Notes: generated from the sequence alone by a model not told the origin. 61,701 nucleotides of DNA from an uncultured archaeon (GCA_937982425.1 CALJLT010000020.1:1-61701); one strand, 5' to 3'; shown: positions 42,451 through 51,600, counted from the stretch's first letter. Translations and numbers: made by a program.

Positions 42451-43899
42451 TTATTGCTTTAAAAATTGATTAATAATTTTTGTGGCTTCTTCTCCACTTA
42501 TCTGCCCCTTAAAATCCTTCATTATAAGCCCCATATAAGCATTAATACTTAAACCGGGTTTATCTTTAATAAGTTTAAAGATTTTCTCCCTTATTCCTTC
42601 TATTTCAGGTTTATTTAATTTTATTGCTTCTTCTATATTCATGCCTGAAACAACTCTTTCTAATACTTGTTTTAAATCTGCCATATGCAACCTATCTTTG
42701 TAGATTTTATCCAAAACAAAACTCAAGACATCTAAATTTAAAATTGATTCAATTTCTTCTAAATCCCTTTTTTCTCTAGAAGCAATTTCTTTAGGAAAAA
42801 CTAAAAGCAATTTTCCAATTAGAGGAGCATTTCCATGTAAAGAATAAAGCTCTTTGAACTCATTTAATTTCCTATATTTGAATAAAAGATGAATCATTTC
42901 TTCACTCAATCCTTTACTTTTTAAATCATCTTGAATTTCTCTTCTAAGTCTTGGCAAATTTTTCTTGACTAAATTTATTTTTTCTCTTGAAATTTTTAAA
43001 AGTTCTAAATCAGTTTCAGGATACATTCTGTGGGAACCCGGCATAGGACGAAGAAATTCTGTATTTCCATCTGGCAAACAATTTCTAACTTCAGACTGAT
43101 TTTTTTGCCCTGAATCCAAAATTTTTTTTTGCCTTAAAACTTCCATTTCAACGCATTTTTCCATGATATTTGGATCCTGAAAACCTTTTATTTCAACTCG
43201 ATTTGAATTTTTAATTGAAATATTTAAATCCTGCCTAATTGTACCGATTCCTCTTCTTACCCTTGAACTCCTTAAAATTTCTCCTATTTTCAAGGCTGCC
43301 TCCTTAACATGCGAAGCGTTCTTTAAATCTGGTTTTGTGGATATTTCAACTAAAGGAATTCCTAAACGATCTAATCGATAAAAAACACTTCCTTCTTCTT
43401 TTTTTATTAGCCTACAAGAATCTTCTTCTAAATAAATTGAATCTATCCGAACTTTCCCGTGTGAAGTGTCAAAATAACCATTTCTAGCAATCATCACTGT
43501 TCTTTGAAAACCAGATGTATTTGAACCATCAATTACGGTTTTACGCATAATTTGAGAAATTGGAATTAACTCGCAATTAAAAAGCAAAGCGATTTCAATT
43601 GCAATTTCTAAAGCTTCTTCATTTATTTTATGGGGTGGTTCTTCATCCAATTCAACTAAGCAGGTGGTATCATAACCTTGATAAAAAAAATCTTCTCCCT
43701 TTTGATGTTGGTATTTTGCGGCTAAATCGACAATTCCTGATTCTCCTGCAACCAAATGTAAATTCCTTTTAATTTCAAAAAGCGGATTATCACTCCTTAG
43801 AATAGAAGGGCAATTACAAAAAAGTTTATTACTATCTAATTGTTGATGAATTTCAAGCCCTGCTTTAAAACCAATCTTTTCATATTCCTCGTCTTTCAT
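42451..43899 (-). CDS. gatE: Glu-tRNA(Gln) amidotransferase subunit E (GatE), short form
   Basis: A 482-residue protein of the GatB/GatE family. LEIHQQLDSNKLFCNCPS, VELDEEPPHKINEEALE and MRKTVIDGSNTSGFQRT are GatE-specific. It forms Gln-tRNA(Gln) from Glu-tRNA(Gln) together with GatD, which lies directly upstream. GatE proteins are usually near 620 residues because of an AspRS-like GAD insertion; here the chain passes directly from EMEVLRQKKILD to SEVRNCLPDGNTEFLRPMPG, so that domain is missing. The C-terminal YqeY-like tail (KDFKGQISGEEATKII) is present. Confidence 0.92.
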   Translation of the reverse strand: MKDEEYEKIGFKAGLEIHQQLDSNKLFCNCPSILRSDNPLFEIKRNLHLVAGESGIVDLAAKYQHQKGEDFFYQGYDTTCLVELDEEPPHKINEEALEIAIEIALLFNCELIPISQIMRKTVIDGSNTSGFQRTVMIARNGYFDTSHGKVRIDSIYLEEDSCRLIKKEEGSVFYRLDRLGIPLVEISTKPDLKNASHVKEAALKIGEILRSSRVRRGIGTIRQDLNISIKNSNRVEIKGFQDPNIMEKCVEMEVLRQKKILDSGQKNQSEVRNCLPDGNTEFLRPMPGSHRMYPETDLELLKISREKINLVKKNLPRLRREIQDDLKSKGLSEEMIHLLFKYRKLNEFKELYSLHGNAPLIGKLLLVFPKEIASREKRDLEEIESILNLDVLSFVLDKIYKDRLHMADLKQVLERVVSGMNIEEAIKLNKPEIEGIREKIFKLIKDKPGLSINAYMGLIMKDFKGQISGEEATKIINQFLKQ

Positions 43900-43916
43900 A
43901 TAATATCAAAATAAAA

Positions 43917-43936
43917 AGGATTTATTAAATTATTCA
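43917..43936 (-). promoter_or_regulatory. 20-bp promoter-like sequence upstream of gatE
   Basis: Identical to 41683-41702. On the minus strand it provides TTTAATAAAT about 20-30 bases before the gatE ATG at 43899. It overlaps the stop of gatD (43930-43932). Confidence 0.5.
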
Positions 43937-45201
43937 AACTCAATTCTATCATTAATTTCCCAAGAAAAATTTTCTAACATTTTTTTTCTAATATCCCAAT
44001 CCTTATGGCCCAAAACCCAACCTAATTTTACTAAAGCAGTTTCAGACAACATATCCTCTAAATAAAGAACTCCTGAATCAACTAATTCTCTTCCAGTAAC
44101 ATAAACATAAGGATTTGTTCTTCCAAAAATTGTTTGAGATGTTGCACAAACAAAAATTCCTTTTTTCTGAATTTCTTTTAATTTCTTTATCCAAGAATTC
44201 CTAGACCCAGAAGTTGCTATTTGTCCTAAACCCAACATTTCAATAATTAAACCTTTATAACCATTTTTTACATAATAATCTAAAATTTTTGGATCCTGCC
44301 CGGGATAAAATTTAATTAATCCAATTTTTTCTTCAAACTTAAAATCCAAAAAACTTTTTCTATTTTTATCAATTAATTTGTAATCAGAAATTTTTTTTAT
44401 TGAATCTCTACTTATTTCTAAAAAAGCTTTCCGATTAACTGGCTTAAATGCATCTCTTTTTGAAGAATGTAGTTTCCTGACTTTAGTTCCAGGAATACCC
44501 AAACAAAAATAATCTTCTGAATTTGCATGTCCAACTACAACTACTTCAGCTATATTAGAAGTTGCAACTTTAGCTGCACATTCAAGATTTAATCTTGCAT
44601 CAGAACTAGCTCTGTCCGTGCTCCTCTGAGAATACGTTAAAACCACAGGTTTATTCAAATCTCTAATAAAGAAACTTAATGCGGCAGAAGTAAAATGCAA
44701 GCTATCCGTACCATGCAAAATGATTATCCCAGATATTGAAGAATCATTTAAATAATTACCACAAACTTTTGCTATTTTTTGCCAATCTTTAAAATCCAAA
44801 TTTTCAGATCCCTTCATAAAAGGCACTTCTATTTTTTTTACGTTAACTAAATTAAATATTTCTGGATAATAAAGAAATAAATCTTCCGGACTTTCAACAA
44901 AATCTACTCCTCCTTTTCCAGGGTTTAACCTTGAAGAAATAGTTCCACCAGTTACAATTAGAACAATGCCTGGCTTATCTAAATTTTCAGTAAAATTTAA
45001 ATCTAGTTTTTTCTCTTCTTTAAAATTCTTTATTTTATTTATTTTCAATATATCTTTCTTATTAAATCCAATGTTATAACCATTCTCCAATTTTAATAAA
45101 ATTAATCCGGATTCTGGGCTTTCCAAATAAGTACCCCTATATTTTTCTTTAGAAAGAGATATTTCAACAAAATCTCCTGAATCAAATTTTTGTTTTTCCA
45201 T
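43930..45201 (-). CDS. gatD: Glu-tRNA(Gln) amidotransferase subunit D (GatD)
   Basis: A 423-residue asparaginase-like subunit. An N-terminal domain of about 70 residues precedes the core with VTGGTISSRLNPGKGG, LHGTDSLHFTSAAL (catalytic Thr, Asp), and YVTGRELVDSGVLYLEDML. It releases ammonia from glutamine for transfer to Glu-tRNA by GatE. It lies 30 bases upstream of gatE on the same strand. Length and residues are typical. Confidence 0.95.
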   Translation of the reverse strand: MEKQKFDSGDFVEISLSKEKYRGTYLESPESGLILLKLENGYNIGFNKKDILKINKIKNFKEEKKLDLNFTENLDKPGIVLIVTGGTISSRLNPGKGGVDFVESPEDLFLYYPEIFNLVNVKKIEVPFMKGSENLDFKDWQKIAKVCGNYLNDSSISGIIILHGTDSLHFTSAALSFFIRDLNKPVVLTYSQRSTDRASSDARLNLECAAKVATSNIAEVVVVGHANSEDYFCLGIPGTKVRKLHSSKRDAFKPVNRKAFLEISRDSIKKISDYKLIDKNRKSFLDFKFEEKIGLIKFYPGQDPKILDYYVKNGYKGLIIEMLGLGQIATSGSRNSWIKKLKEIQKKGIFVCATSQTIFGRTNPYVYVTGRELVDSGVLYLEDMLSETALVKLGWVLGHKDWDIRKKMLENFSWEINDRIEFE

Positions 45202-45246
45202 AATAAGATTAAATAAATTGAAATTAAAAAAGTATTGTTATTTGAA

Positions 45247-45630
45247 TTAATTCCATTTTTGATAATGTCTAAAAACCATATCGTTAAATTCCTCTGGAAG
45301 AAGATCTCTATCATTAAAAACGGAACCTACTTTAAAGAAACGCTCATTTAAGGTAGCTTTTTCTATATTTTTTGAAAAACTCCCTATATCTAATCTATCA
45401 AAAAAATTTAGCAAAGGATAATGTTTAGGAACCAAATGTCTTAGAATTTCAAATTTGACAGTTAAATCTTTTCCTTGATAGTCTTCCTCATGATCAAATA
45501 TTTTTCCTGTCCAGCCAAAATAAAGTATTTCGGGGGATTCTCTTTCCCTAAAAAAACTCCACCCCCCTTTAAGAGAATAACTAACTTTCCCTTCAGAATC
45601 TTTAAATTCGAAAATCCTGATCTTCGCCAT
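45247..45630 (-). CDS. Hypothetical protein, 127 aa
   Basis: Not recognised. The N-terminal part is beta-rich (IRIFEFKDSEGKVSYSLKGG) and contains a helix-rich segment (DLTVKFEILRHLVPKHY). There is no membrane segment or metal motif. It lies 45 bases upstream of gatD on the same strand and downstream of tRNA-Arg. Confidence 0.6.
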   Translation of the reverse strand: MAKIRIFEFKDSEGKVSYSLKGGWSFFRERESPEILYFGWTGKIFDHEEDYQGKDLTVKFEILRHLVPKHYPLLNFFDRLDIGSFSKNIEKATLNERFFKVGSVFNDRDLLPEEFNDMVFRHYQKWN

Positions 45631-45679
45631 ATTTTTTTAAATTAAAAGTGGTTTATAAAAATATATGTGAATAAAAATA

Positions 45680-45751
45680 AGGGCTCAGTGGGATTCGAAC
45701 CCACATCGACAGGGCCGAAACCTGGCATTCTATCCGTTGAACTATGAGCCC
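45680..45751 (-). tRNA. tRNA-Arg (anticodon TCG)
   Basis: On the minus strand: acceptor GGGCTCA/TGAGCCC, D-arm GTTC/GAAT (with a G-U), anticodon loop TTTCGGC (anticodon TCG), T-arm GTGGG-TTCGAAT-CCCAC. The first anticodon-stem pair is C-U, a mismatch. The discriminator base would be U, unusual for an arginine tRNA. No encoded CCA. Confidence 0.92.
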
Positions 45752-45830
45752 ACAAAAAGAAGACCTTTTCTAAACTTAAAATCTTTTCCATTCCCAAAAC
45801 TTCTTTAAACTATCCTTCACTAATTGTTAC

Positions 45831-47270
45831 ATGAATAAAAAAGAAGAAAAAGGCATTCAGACAAAGAAATCCGAAGATATATCTAAATGGTATGAAGAGG
45901 TTTGTTTAAAATCAGAATTAGTAGAATTTTCTACGGTTAAAGGAACAATGGTTATAAGACCAAGAGGATATGCAATATGGGAAAAAATAAAAGAATATTT
46001 TGAAGAAAATATAAATCAACCTCTCAAAGTTGAAAACGCATATTTTCCTCTTTTTATACCTGAATCTTTTTTTAAAAAAGAAGCAGAACATGCAAAAGGT
46101 TTCTCTCCTGAAGTTGCTTGGATCGATAGAGAATTAACAAAAGATGGAGAGCGATTGGCAATAAGACCAACTTCCGAAACAATAATGTATGATTCCTATT
46201 CAAGATGGATAAGATCCTACAGAGATCTTCCTCTAAGAATAAATCAATGGTGTAACATCGTTCGTTGGGAAACTAAAGCAACAAGATTATTTTTAAGATC
46301 AAGAGAATTTCTTTGGCAAGAAGGGCACAACGTCTATGAAAACGAAAAAGAATGCGAAAAAGAAACTTTAGAAATTATAAAAAAATATAAAGAACTATCT
46401 GAAAATCTTCTTGCGATACCCGTTCTAATTGGAAGAAAATCTGAAAAAGAAAAATTTGCCGGGGCTGTTCACACTTACACTATAGAGGCATTTATGCCCG
46501 ATGGAAAATCCCTTCAGTGCGGAACTTCTCATAACTTAGGACAAGGGTTTGCAAAATCATTCGATATAAAATTTTTGGGCAGAGATGAAAAGAAACATTT
46601 TCCTTATCAAAACTCTTGGGGACTTTCTACAAGATTAATCGGAGGGCTCGTTATGACCCACTCCGACGACAAAGGATTGGTTCTACCTCCAAAAGTTGCG
46701 AAAAACAAAATTGTAATCATTCCATTATTATTCAAAGGAAAAGAAAAAAATATTTTAAATGAAGCAAAAAAAATTGAAAAAGAATTAAAAAAATTTAACC
46801 CTATTTTAGATAATTCTGAAGAATATTCCCCTGGATATAAATTTTCAGAATATGAATTAAAGGGAATTCCATTAAGGATAGAACTAGGCCCCAGAGATTT
46901 AGAAAAAAAAGAAGTTATTATTGTAAGAAGAGATAATTCAGAAAAAATTTCTGTAAAAATAAATATTTTAAAAAAAGAGATCCCAAAAATATTAGAAAAT
47001 ATGCAAAAAGAGATGTTTGAAAGAGCTAAAAAAAGGCTAGAAAATTCAATTATAGAGATAAAAAATAAAAAAGATTTTGAAAAATCAATTAAAGAAAATA
47101 AATTAATAAAAATAAATTGGTGCGGCGAAACTTCCTGTGAAGAAGATATAAAAGAAAAAACAGGTCTCTCTTCAAGATGCATTCCTTTAGAAGGAAATAA
47201 ACTTCTTGGAAGATGTGTTTGGTGCGAAAAACCTGCTAAAGAGATTATGTATTTTTCAAAAAGCTATTAA
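45831..47270 (+). CDS. proS: Prolyl-tRNA synthetase (archaeal/eukaryotic type)
   Basis: A 479-residue class II synthetase without the bacterial editing insertion: SDISKWYEEVCLKSELVEF-like start, motif 1 RPRGYAIWEKI, motif 2 RWETKATRLFLRSREFLWQEGH, motif 3 GLSTRLIGGLVM. A C-terminal zinc domain (CGETSC...CIPLEGNKLLGRCVWC) is typical. It charges tRNA-Pro. The upstream gap to tRNA-Arg is 79 bases and contains a TATA-like TTTAAAC stretch. Confidence 0.95.
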   Translation: MNKKEEKGIQTKKSEDISKWYEEVCLKSELVEFSTVKGTMVIRPRGYAIWEKIKEYFEENINQPLKVENAYFPLFIPESFFKKEAEHAKGFSPEVAWIDRELTKDGERLAIRPTSETIMYDSYSRWIRSYRDLPLRINQWCNIVRWETKATRLFLRSREFLWQEGHNVYENEKECEKETLEIIKKYKELSENLLAIPVLIGRKSEKEKFAGAVHTYTIEAFMPDGKSLQCGTSHNLGQGFAKSFDIKFLGRDEKKHFPYQNSWGLSTRLIGGLVMTHSDDKGLVLPPKVAKNKIVIIPLLFKGKEKNILNEAKKIEKELKKFNPILDNSEEYSPGYKFSEYELKGIPLRIELGPRDLEKKEVIIVRRDNSEKISVKINILKKEIPKILENMQKEMFERAKKRLENSIIEIKNKKDFEKSIKENKLIKINWCGETSCEEDIKEKTGLSSRCIPLEGNKLLGRCVWCEKPAKEIMYFSKSY

Positions 47271-47309
47271 ATACTAACGTCTAATAAAAATTTAAAAATA
47301 ACAATTTTT

Positions 47310-47420
47310 TTATTTCTGATTCTTCCTACTCATTGAATAAACTTCGTTTTCTAAAGAGAGCGTTTTCTCTAGAAGACTTGCCAATTCTTTTTCTATTTCC
47401 TCTATTTCTGTCTCATTCAT
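47310..47420 (-). CDS. 36-residue helical peptide
   Basis: ATG 47420 to stop 47310 encodes MNETEIEEIEKELASLLEKTLS..., a strongly helical, heptad-like peptide (E, L, L, L at regular spacing), so a short coiled coil is plausible. An A/T-rich TATA-like stretch lies 10-30 bases upstream. Otherwise the 318-base gap between proS and 47589 holds the hairpin array. Coding status is uncertain. Confidence 0.4.
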   Translation of the reverse strand: MNETEIEEIEKELASLLEKTLSLENEVYSMSRKNQK

Positions 47421-47465
47421 TTTTAAAAAATTTAATCCAAAACCTAAATTAAATAAGAAGCCTTC

Positions 47466-47547
47466 TTAATTTAATTCAGATTTATCTGAATTAAATTAAT
47501 CCTTTTTAATCTTAGCAATAGCTAAGTTCAAATTACAAAAATTGAAC
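47466..47547. repeat. Cluster of three consecutive hairpins
   Basis: A perfect 15-bp stem with 4-base loop (47466-47480 with 47485-47499), then CTTAGC-AATA-GCTAAG (47510-47525), then GTTCAA...TTGAAC (47526-47531, 47542-47547). Each is symmetrical, so either strand could be transcribed. This may be an RNA element, a terminator array or protein-binding sites. The long first stem alone would be stable as RNA. Confidence 0.6.
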
Positions 47548-47588
47548 TCAACCAATTTGCTCATACAAAAATATGTAAACAAAACTTT

Positions 47589-48116
47589 TTAAGCATTTTG
47601 ATTTATTTGATTGTTCTTAAGAAAAAAGTAACTTCCAACTAAACCAACAAAAATAAAAAACAATCCAATGTAATTAAATAATTTTAAATTTGGATCAATT
47701 AAAACTTGTCCAACAATAGAAGCCCCAGTTATAGAAGGAAAAGAAAACAAAAGACCAATAAAAAAAGAAAAACTTATAGAAATTAAAGTTACTCTTTTCA
47801 TAAGATTACTTCCTTTAACTGGTTCGGTTTTCAAAGTTTCTAAATATCTTTTAATTTTTTCATTGGATTCTTCTAAAACCTCTCTTTGGGAAGAAGGCAC
47901 ATGTTGTTCTGCCGCATTCTGTAATTTAAGAATATTACTTTGAAGCTCTTTCATTTTTCTTCCATAATAATTTTCTCCAGGAAAAGATCCCTTTGACTTC
48001 TTTAAGAAAGCAATTTCATCTATGTCTTTTTTTATTTCAGTCAAATAACGATGAGAATTGAATTTTCCATGCAACATATAATACCTTTCAAATTGTCTTT
48101 CATCAATACTATCCAT
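47589..48116 (-). CDS. Hypothetical coiled-coil and two-helix membrane protein
   Basis: A 175-residue protein: a helical cytoplasmic domain (1-105, including YGRKMKELQSNILKLQNAAEQ), then two membrane helices (about 107-127 and 148-168) with ITGASIVGQ between them. No family recognised. It is downstream of the DHH and DisA genes on the same strand (20-base gap), so it may be in the same operon as those nucleotide-signalling proteins. Confidence 0.7.
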   Translation of the reverse strand: MDSIDERQFERYYMLHGKFNSHRYLTEIKKDIDEIAFLKKSKGSFPGENYYGRKMKELQSNILKLQNAAEQHVPSSQREVLEESNEKIKRYLETLKTEPVKGSNLMKRVTLISISFSFFIGLLFSFPSITGASIVGQVLIDPNLKLFNYIGLFFIFVGLVGSYFFLKNNQINQNA

Positions 48117-48136
48117 TCAAGAAAAATGAATATAAA

Positions 48137-49174
48137 CTATTTAAAATTATCTTCTAATTTATTTTTAAAATCAACAATCTGATCAGAACTTATTTGGCCC
48201 CCAATTGCATCTTCATGCCCTCCAGCACTAGAAAAAGGAAAATCCTTCATAATCTCAATTAATTTAGTCTTAATTTTTTTTCCTCTTATTGAAAAATTTA
48301 CTTTTCCTTGATTCAAATAACACACAGCAATTATTTTTTCAGGATAGTCGTAACTCAAACGATTGGCTAAATCTGCACTCATACTAATGTTTCCAGAATA
48401 CTTAAAAAAAATTAAATTCGAAGAACCAATTACATTTAACTTAGCTTTAGCTATCAAATTTTTAAATTTATTATCAACCTCTAAAAATCTTTTATGTAAA
48501 CTTCTCGTTTTTAAATTTTCTTCCAAAACTTCATAAGGAGTTTTAACCCCAATAAAAAAATGGATCATTTTATTTACTGAACTAGTTTTATCTTTAAGAC
48601 CTATTCCCATCATTCTAGAAATCTTTCCAATTTCAGAATTATAAAAAATATTAAATGCAGATTCAGAATTTAATCCTAAATCAGGATATTCTTGAAAAAA
48701 GATTTTATTTTCTGGAGGAAGATACTTATCTGCAATACATCCGGCAATATAAATCCACAAATCTTCTTTTTTAGAATTAATTTGGTAACAAATTTTTGTT
48801 ACGGGCACATTTTCAGGAGAATCAGAGTAAAGAGGATTATAATATTTTATGTAATCTGGGAAATTGAAATCTTTTTCATGATGGTCTATCCAAAGGATAG
48901 GAATATTTCTTTCTCTTAAAGATTCAAAAAAATCTGAGCTAACCCTAGGTTGATCTAAAATTACCACATAATCCGGATTAAACTCATCTATTCTTCTAAA
49001 ATAATTCATATCTAAAGGAGAGGTCTTTACTGGGATTCCAATTCCCCTTCCTATAAATCTTCGTAAAAGAAGAAAACTGCAAAACCCATCTTGATCATTA
49101 TCAAAATAAAATAAAGGATTTTGAGATTTATTTAATTCTTCTTTAATTTCTTCTATTTGAAAATTATTTAACAT
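48137..49174 (-). CDS. DHH/DHHA1 phosphoesterase adjacent to DisA
   Basis: A 345-residue protein with FYFDNDQDGFCSFLLL, DYVVILDQPR, ILWIDHHEKD and, at the end, SSAGGHEDAIGGQI. The DHH metal site is complete. It lies 37 bases downstream of disA in the same orientation. In bacteria, stand-alone DHH-DHHA1 enzymes of the DhhP/Pde2 type break down cyclic-di-AMP or its product pApA, so this is the predicted partner of DisA; nanoRNase activity is the alternative. Confidence 0.85.
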   Translation of the reverse strand: MLNNFQIEEIKEELNKSQNPLFYFDNDQDGFCSFLLLRRFIGRGIGIPVKTSPLDMNYFRRIDEFNPDYVVILDQPRVSSDFFESLRERNIPILWIDHHEKDFNFPDYIKYYNPLYSDSPENVPVTKICYQINSKKEDLWIYIAGCIADKYLPPENKIFFQEYPDLGLNSESAFNIFYNSEIGKISRMMGIGLKDKTSSVNKMIHFFIGVKTPYEVLEENLKTRSLHKRFLEVDNKFKNLIAKAKLNVIGSSNLIFFKYSGNISMSADLANRLSYDYPEKIIAVCYLNQGKVNFSIRGKKIKTKLIEIMKDFPFSSAGGHEDAIGGQISSDQIVDFKNKLEDNFK

Positions 49175-49211
49175 GGTAAAAATAAAAAAAAGCCATTAAA
49201 AAACCTATGGG

Positions 49212-50297
49212 TTAAATCCTTTTATTTAAAACTACTTTTTCCCTTAAATTATAAATTTCTTCTCTAAAAAAACTAACCATCGTTTCACTTTCTAAAAAAT
49301 CTAAAAGTTTTTGGTTGCTTGCAGAAAGAATTTCTTTTAAATTATCAAAATTCCCAATTAAAATATCTACATATCTATCCGGAAGATTTGTTTTTCCTAA
49401 AATTCGAATTCCCTTAGGAGAAATAGGTTTATCATGAAGCTCTTCAAATAATAATCTTAAAATATTCATTGGTTCCAATAAAAATTCAAAATCCATATTT
49501 TCAAGTATACTCAAGGAAATTGTTGAAGTTTGACCAAGATAATCTCTAAGAATAAGTTCCTCTTCTCTTTCTAATCCGCTAGTTAATTCTTTGGCTCTCA
49601 TTTTAATAATAAATCCCTCTCTACCCAATTCAACAAGATATCTTTCAACTATGGCTGCAATTCTCTTTATGATTTCTATTCTTTGTAAAACTAAACAAAC
49701 GTTATTCATTCTAACATTTCTTTGAAGTTCAAGGGAATTTAAATTTTCTAAAAAACCATCATAAACATCCCTTTGCTTTTCTAAAACTTGCAAAGTTTCA
49801 GAAACTCTTCTCAATATCTCAGAACTACTTTCTAATTGATAATTAATCTCTCCTTGATAAAGAGAAATTTTATTCTTTCTTTCTGAAACAGCAATTGTTA
49901 CCGTATTAGCTTGTTTAGCCGTTCTTTCTGCAGATTTATGCCTTGTTCCTGTTTCTTTCGTATGGATTCCAGAAGCTGGAACTAAAAGAGTATTAGCAGA
50001 AAGGATATCTTTTGCATCTTTGGATAAAATTATTGCTCCATCCATTTTAGCAAGTTCTACTAATTTTTGGGAAGTGAATTTGGAATTTATTCTAAACCCC
50101 CCTTCAACAATTCCTTCTAAATTCCCGTTATCAAAAACAATCAATGCCCCCATTCTTGCCCTAAGTAGATCATCTAAGGCACTTCTAAGACTCGTTCCTG
50201 GAGCAACCATTCTAAGAACATCAATAAAATCTTTTTCTTTTGAAACTTCTTTATTCGAAGATAAAATCTCTTCAATTTCAATAATTTCCTCTTCCAT
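49212..50297 (-). CDS. disA: DisA: diadenylate cyclase (bacterial-type DNA-integrity scanning protein)
   Basis: A 361-residue protein with the DAC domain: LVELAKMDGAIILS (DGA at 86-88) and GTRHKSAERTAKQ (117-129), both matching active-site motifs. A central helical linker and a C-terminal HhH-like region (RILGKTNLPDRYVDILIGNFDNL) complete the bacterial DisA order. It makes cyclic-di-AMP from two ATP. Archaea usually carry DacZ instead, so this is probably transferred from bacteria. It is followed by a DHH phosphoesterase. Confidence 0.92.
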   Translation of the reverse strand: MEEEIIEIEEILSSNKEVSKEKDFIDVLRMVAPGTSLRSALDDLLRARMGALIVFDNGNLEGIVEGGFRINSKFTSQKLVELAKMDGAIILSKDAKDILSANTLLVPASGIHTKETGTRHKSAERTAKQANTVTIAVSERKNKISLYQGEINYQLESSSEILRRVSETLQVLEKQRDVYDGFLENLNSLELQRNVRMNNVCLVLQRIEIIKRIAAIVERYLVELGREGFIIKMRAKELTSGLEREEELILRDYLGQTSTISLSILENMDFEFLLEPMNILRLLFEELHDKPISPKGIRILGKTNLPDRYVDILIGNFDNLKEILSASNQKLLDFLESETMVSFFREEIYNLREKVVLNKRI

Positions 50298-50337
50298 AGA
50301 AAAAAGAAATTATAGAATTATTTAAAGATTTATGCGT

Positions 50338-51318
50338 TTAAATTTCACCTAATTTTGTTTTAGCAACAATCAAAGGAAAAACAAGCGTTGCCTCTGAATA
50401 TAGTTTAATCATTTTAGCCTCAGGCAAAATCTTCCCCCAACTAACTGCTTCATCAGGCAATGCTCCCGAATCACTTCCATCAAATTCCTGCGCAGTATTT
50501 ATATAAACCGCATAATTTGCCCCATTTCTAAACATATTTGCATTGCAAATGCTATGTTTAACTGCTCCACTTCCCAAAACTATAATTCCTGTCTTTTCTT
50601 TCCCAAGACTAGAGTTATTCATATCCAAAATATCTTTAGATATGTCGATTAGAAAATCTGGATGATTTGCCTTAAAGAAGTAGATCATATCTCCTAAACT
50701 TCCATCTAAAATTGAGGGACAATAAACCTGAATTCCATTTTTCCAAGCCCAATAATAAATTGAATTTTTATCGTTTATTTTTTCTCCCATTTTTAATATT
50801 AATTCACTTCCACTGAGAATCTTTCCCGTTTTTTTTTGCCTAGTGTAAAATTCTTCTAAGATGGGCATAATAAACTCTTCAAAATCACAATACCTAGAAT
50901 TGGGAATTAGAATATTTCCTGCACGATTAATTCCTTTTTTCCTAAGTAAAGCTCCTTTATCATTAAATTCTCCTAATTTAAAATCTCCTAAACATTTTAT
51001 TATGTCTTCTTCGATCCCCCCTGCACTTGAAACTAAAAAATTTACTTTCTTATTTTCCGCTAAAAACCTTATTATCTCTCTTAACCCAGAAGTTACAATA
51101 TTTGAAGTATAACCTAAATAAATAAATGCCTTTTCGTCTATCATTTCATTTATAATTTCCGTTGCAATTGAAAAATTCTTTGCTTGAATTCCAGTTGAAG
51201 AATAACTATCTAAGATTTTTTCATAATTTATTCCTTTATTAAAATCATAACCTTTAATAGAAATTCCTTCTGCTTCAGAACTCCTTCTCAAAACGTTTTT
51301 TCTTGCTTCTTTTTCCAT
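50338..51318 (-). CDS. dys: Deoxyhypusine synthase
   Basis: A 326-residue enzyme transferring a 4-aminobutyl group from spermidine to the hypusine lysine of aIF5A. GSGAVKHSICNANMFRNGANYAVYINTAQEFDGSDSGA region, then PDEAVSWGKI with the active-site lysine. VSSAGGIEEDIIKCLG is also family-typical. ATG 51318 is chosen; the frame runs to TTG 51330. The target aIF5A is encoded at 23024-23413. Spermidine must come from polyamine synthesis; a SpeD-like protein is at 28463. Confidence 0.95.
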   Translation of the reverse strand: MEKEARKNVLRRSSEAEGISIKGYDFNKGINYEKILDSYSSTGIQAKNFSIATEIINEMIDEKAFIYLGYTSNIVTSGLREIIRFLAENKKVNFLVSSAGGIEEDIIKCLGDFKLGEFNDKGALLRKKGINRAGNILIPNSRYCDFEEFIMPILEEFYTRQKKTGKILSGSELILKMGEKINDKNSIYYWAWKNGIQVYCPSILDGSLGDMIYFFKANHPDFLIDISKDILDMNNSSLGKEKTGIIVLGSGAVKHSICNANMFRNGANYAVYINTAQEFDGSDSGALPDEAVSWGKILPEAKMIKLYSEATLVFPLIVAKTKLGEI

Positions 51319-51408
51319 TAAATAAGGCAAGAACTCTATTTTTTAAATCTTACCAAACTAACATTCAAAGATAATAATCTTTTTAAAATTAAAAAAACTA
51401 GAGAGGTA

Positions 51409-51600
51409 ATGAATAAAGTACTAAAAATAATTTTAGGTTTGCTCCTAATCCTAGGTTCTTTTGCATTAATTCTTCCAGGATTTCCTTTAGAATCTTGGGG
51501 AAATGCTGCTTTAAATCTTATAAAAGGAGGGATTATCCTTTTAGTAATTTTAGCAGGAATTATCCTTCTAGTTATAGGTTTAATTGAACTTAAAGAATAA
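51409..51600 (+). CDS. Small two-helix membrane protein, 63 aa
   Basis: Two hydrophobic helices, LKIILGLLLILGSFALILPG and ILLVILAGIILLVIGLIEL, linked by a short segment with a proline. No family recognised. The stop adjoins (0 bases) the convergent SpoIIM-like gene. GAGAGG lies only 2 bases before the ATG, which is too close for a standard ribosome site. Confidence 0.65.
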   Translation: MNKVLKIILGLLLILGSFALILPGFPLESWGNAALNLIKGGIILLVILAGIILLVIGLIELKE

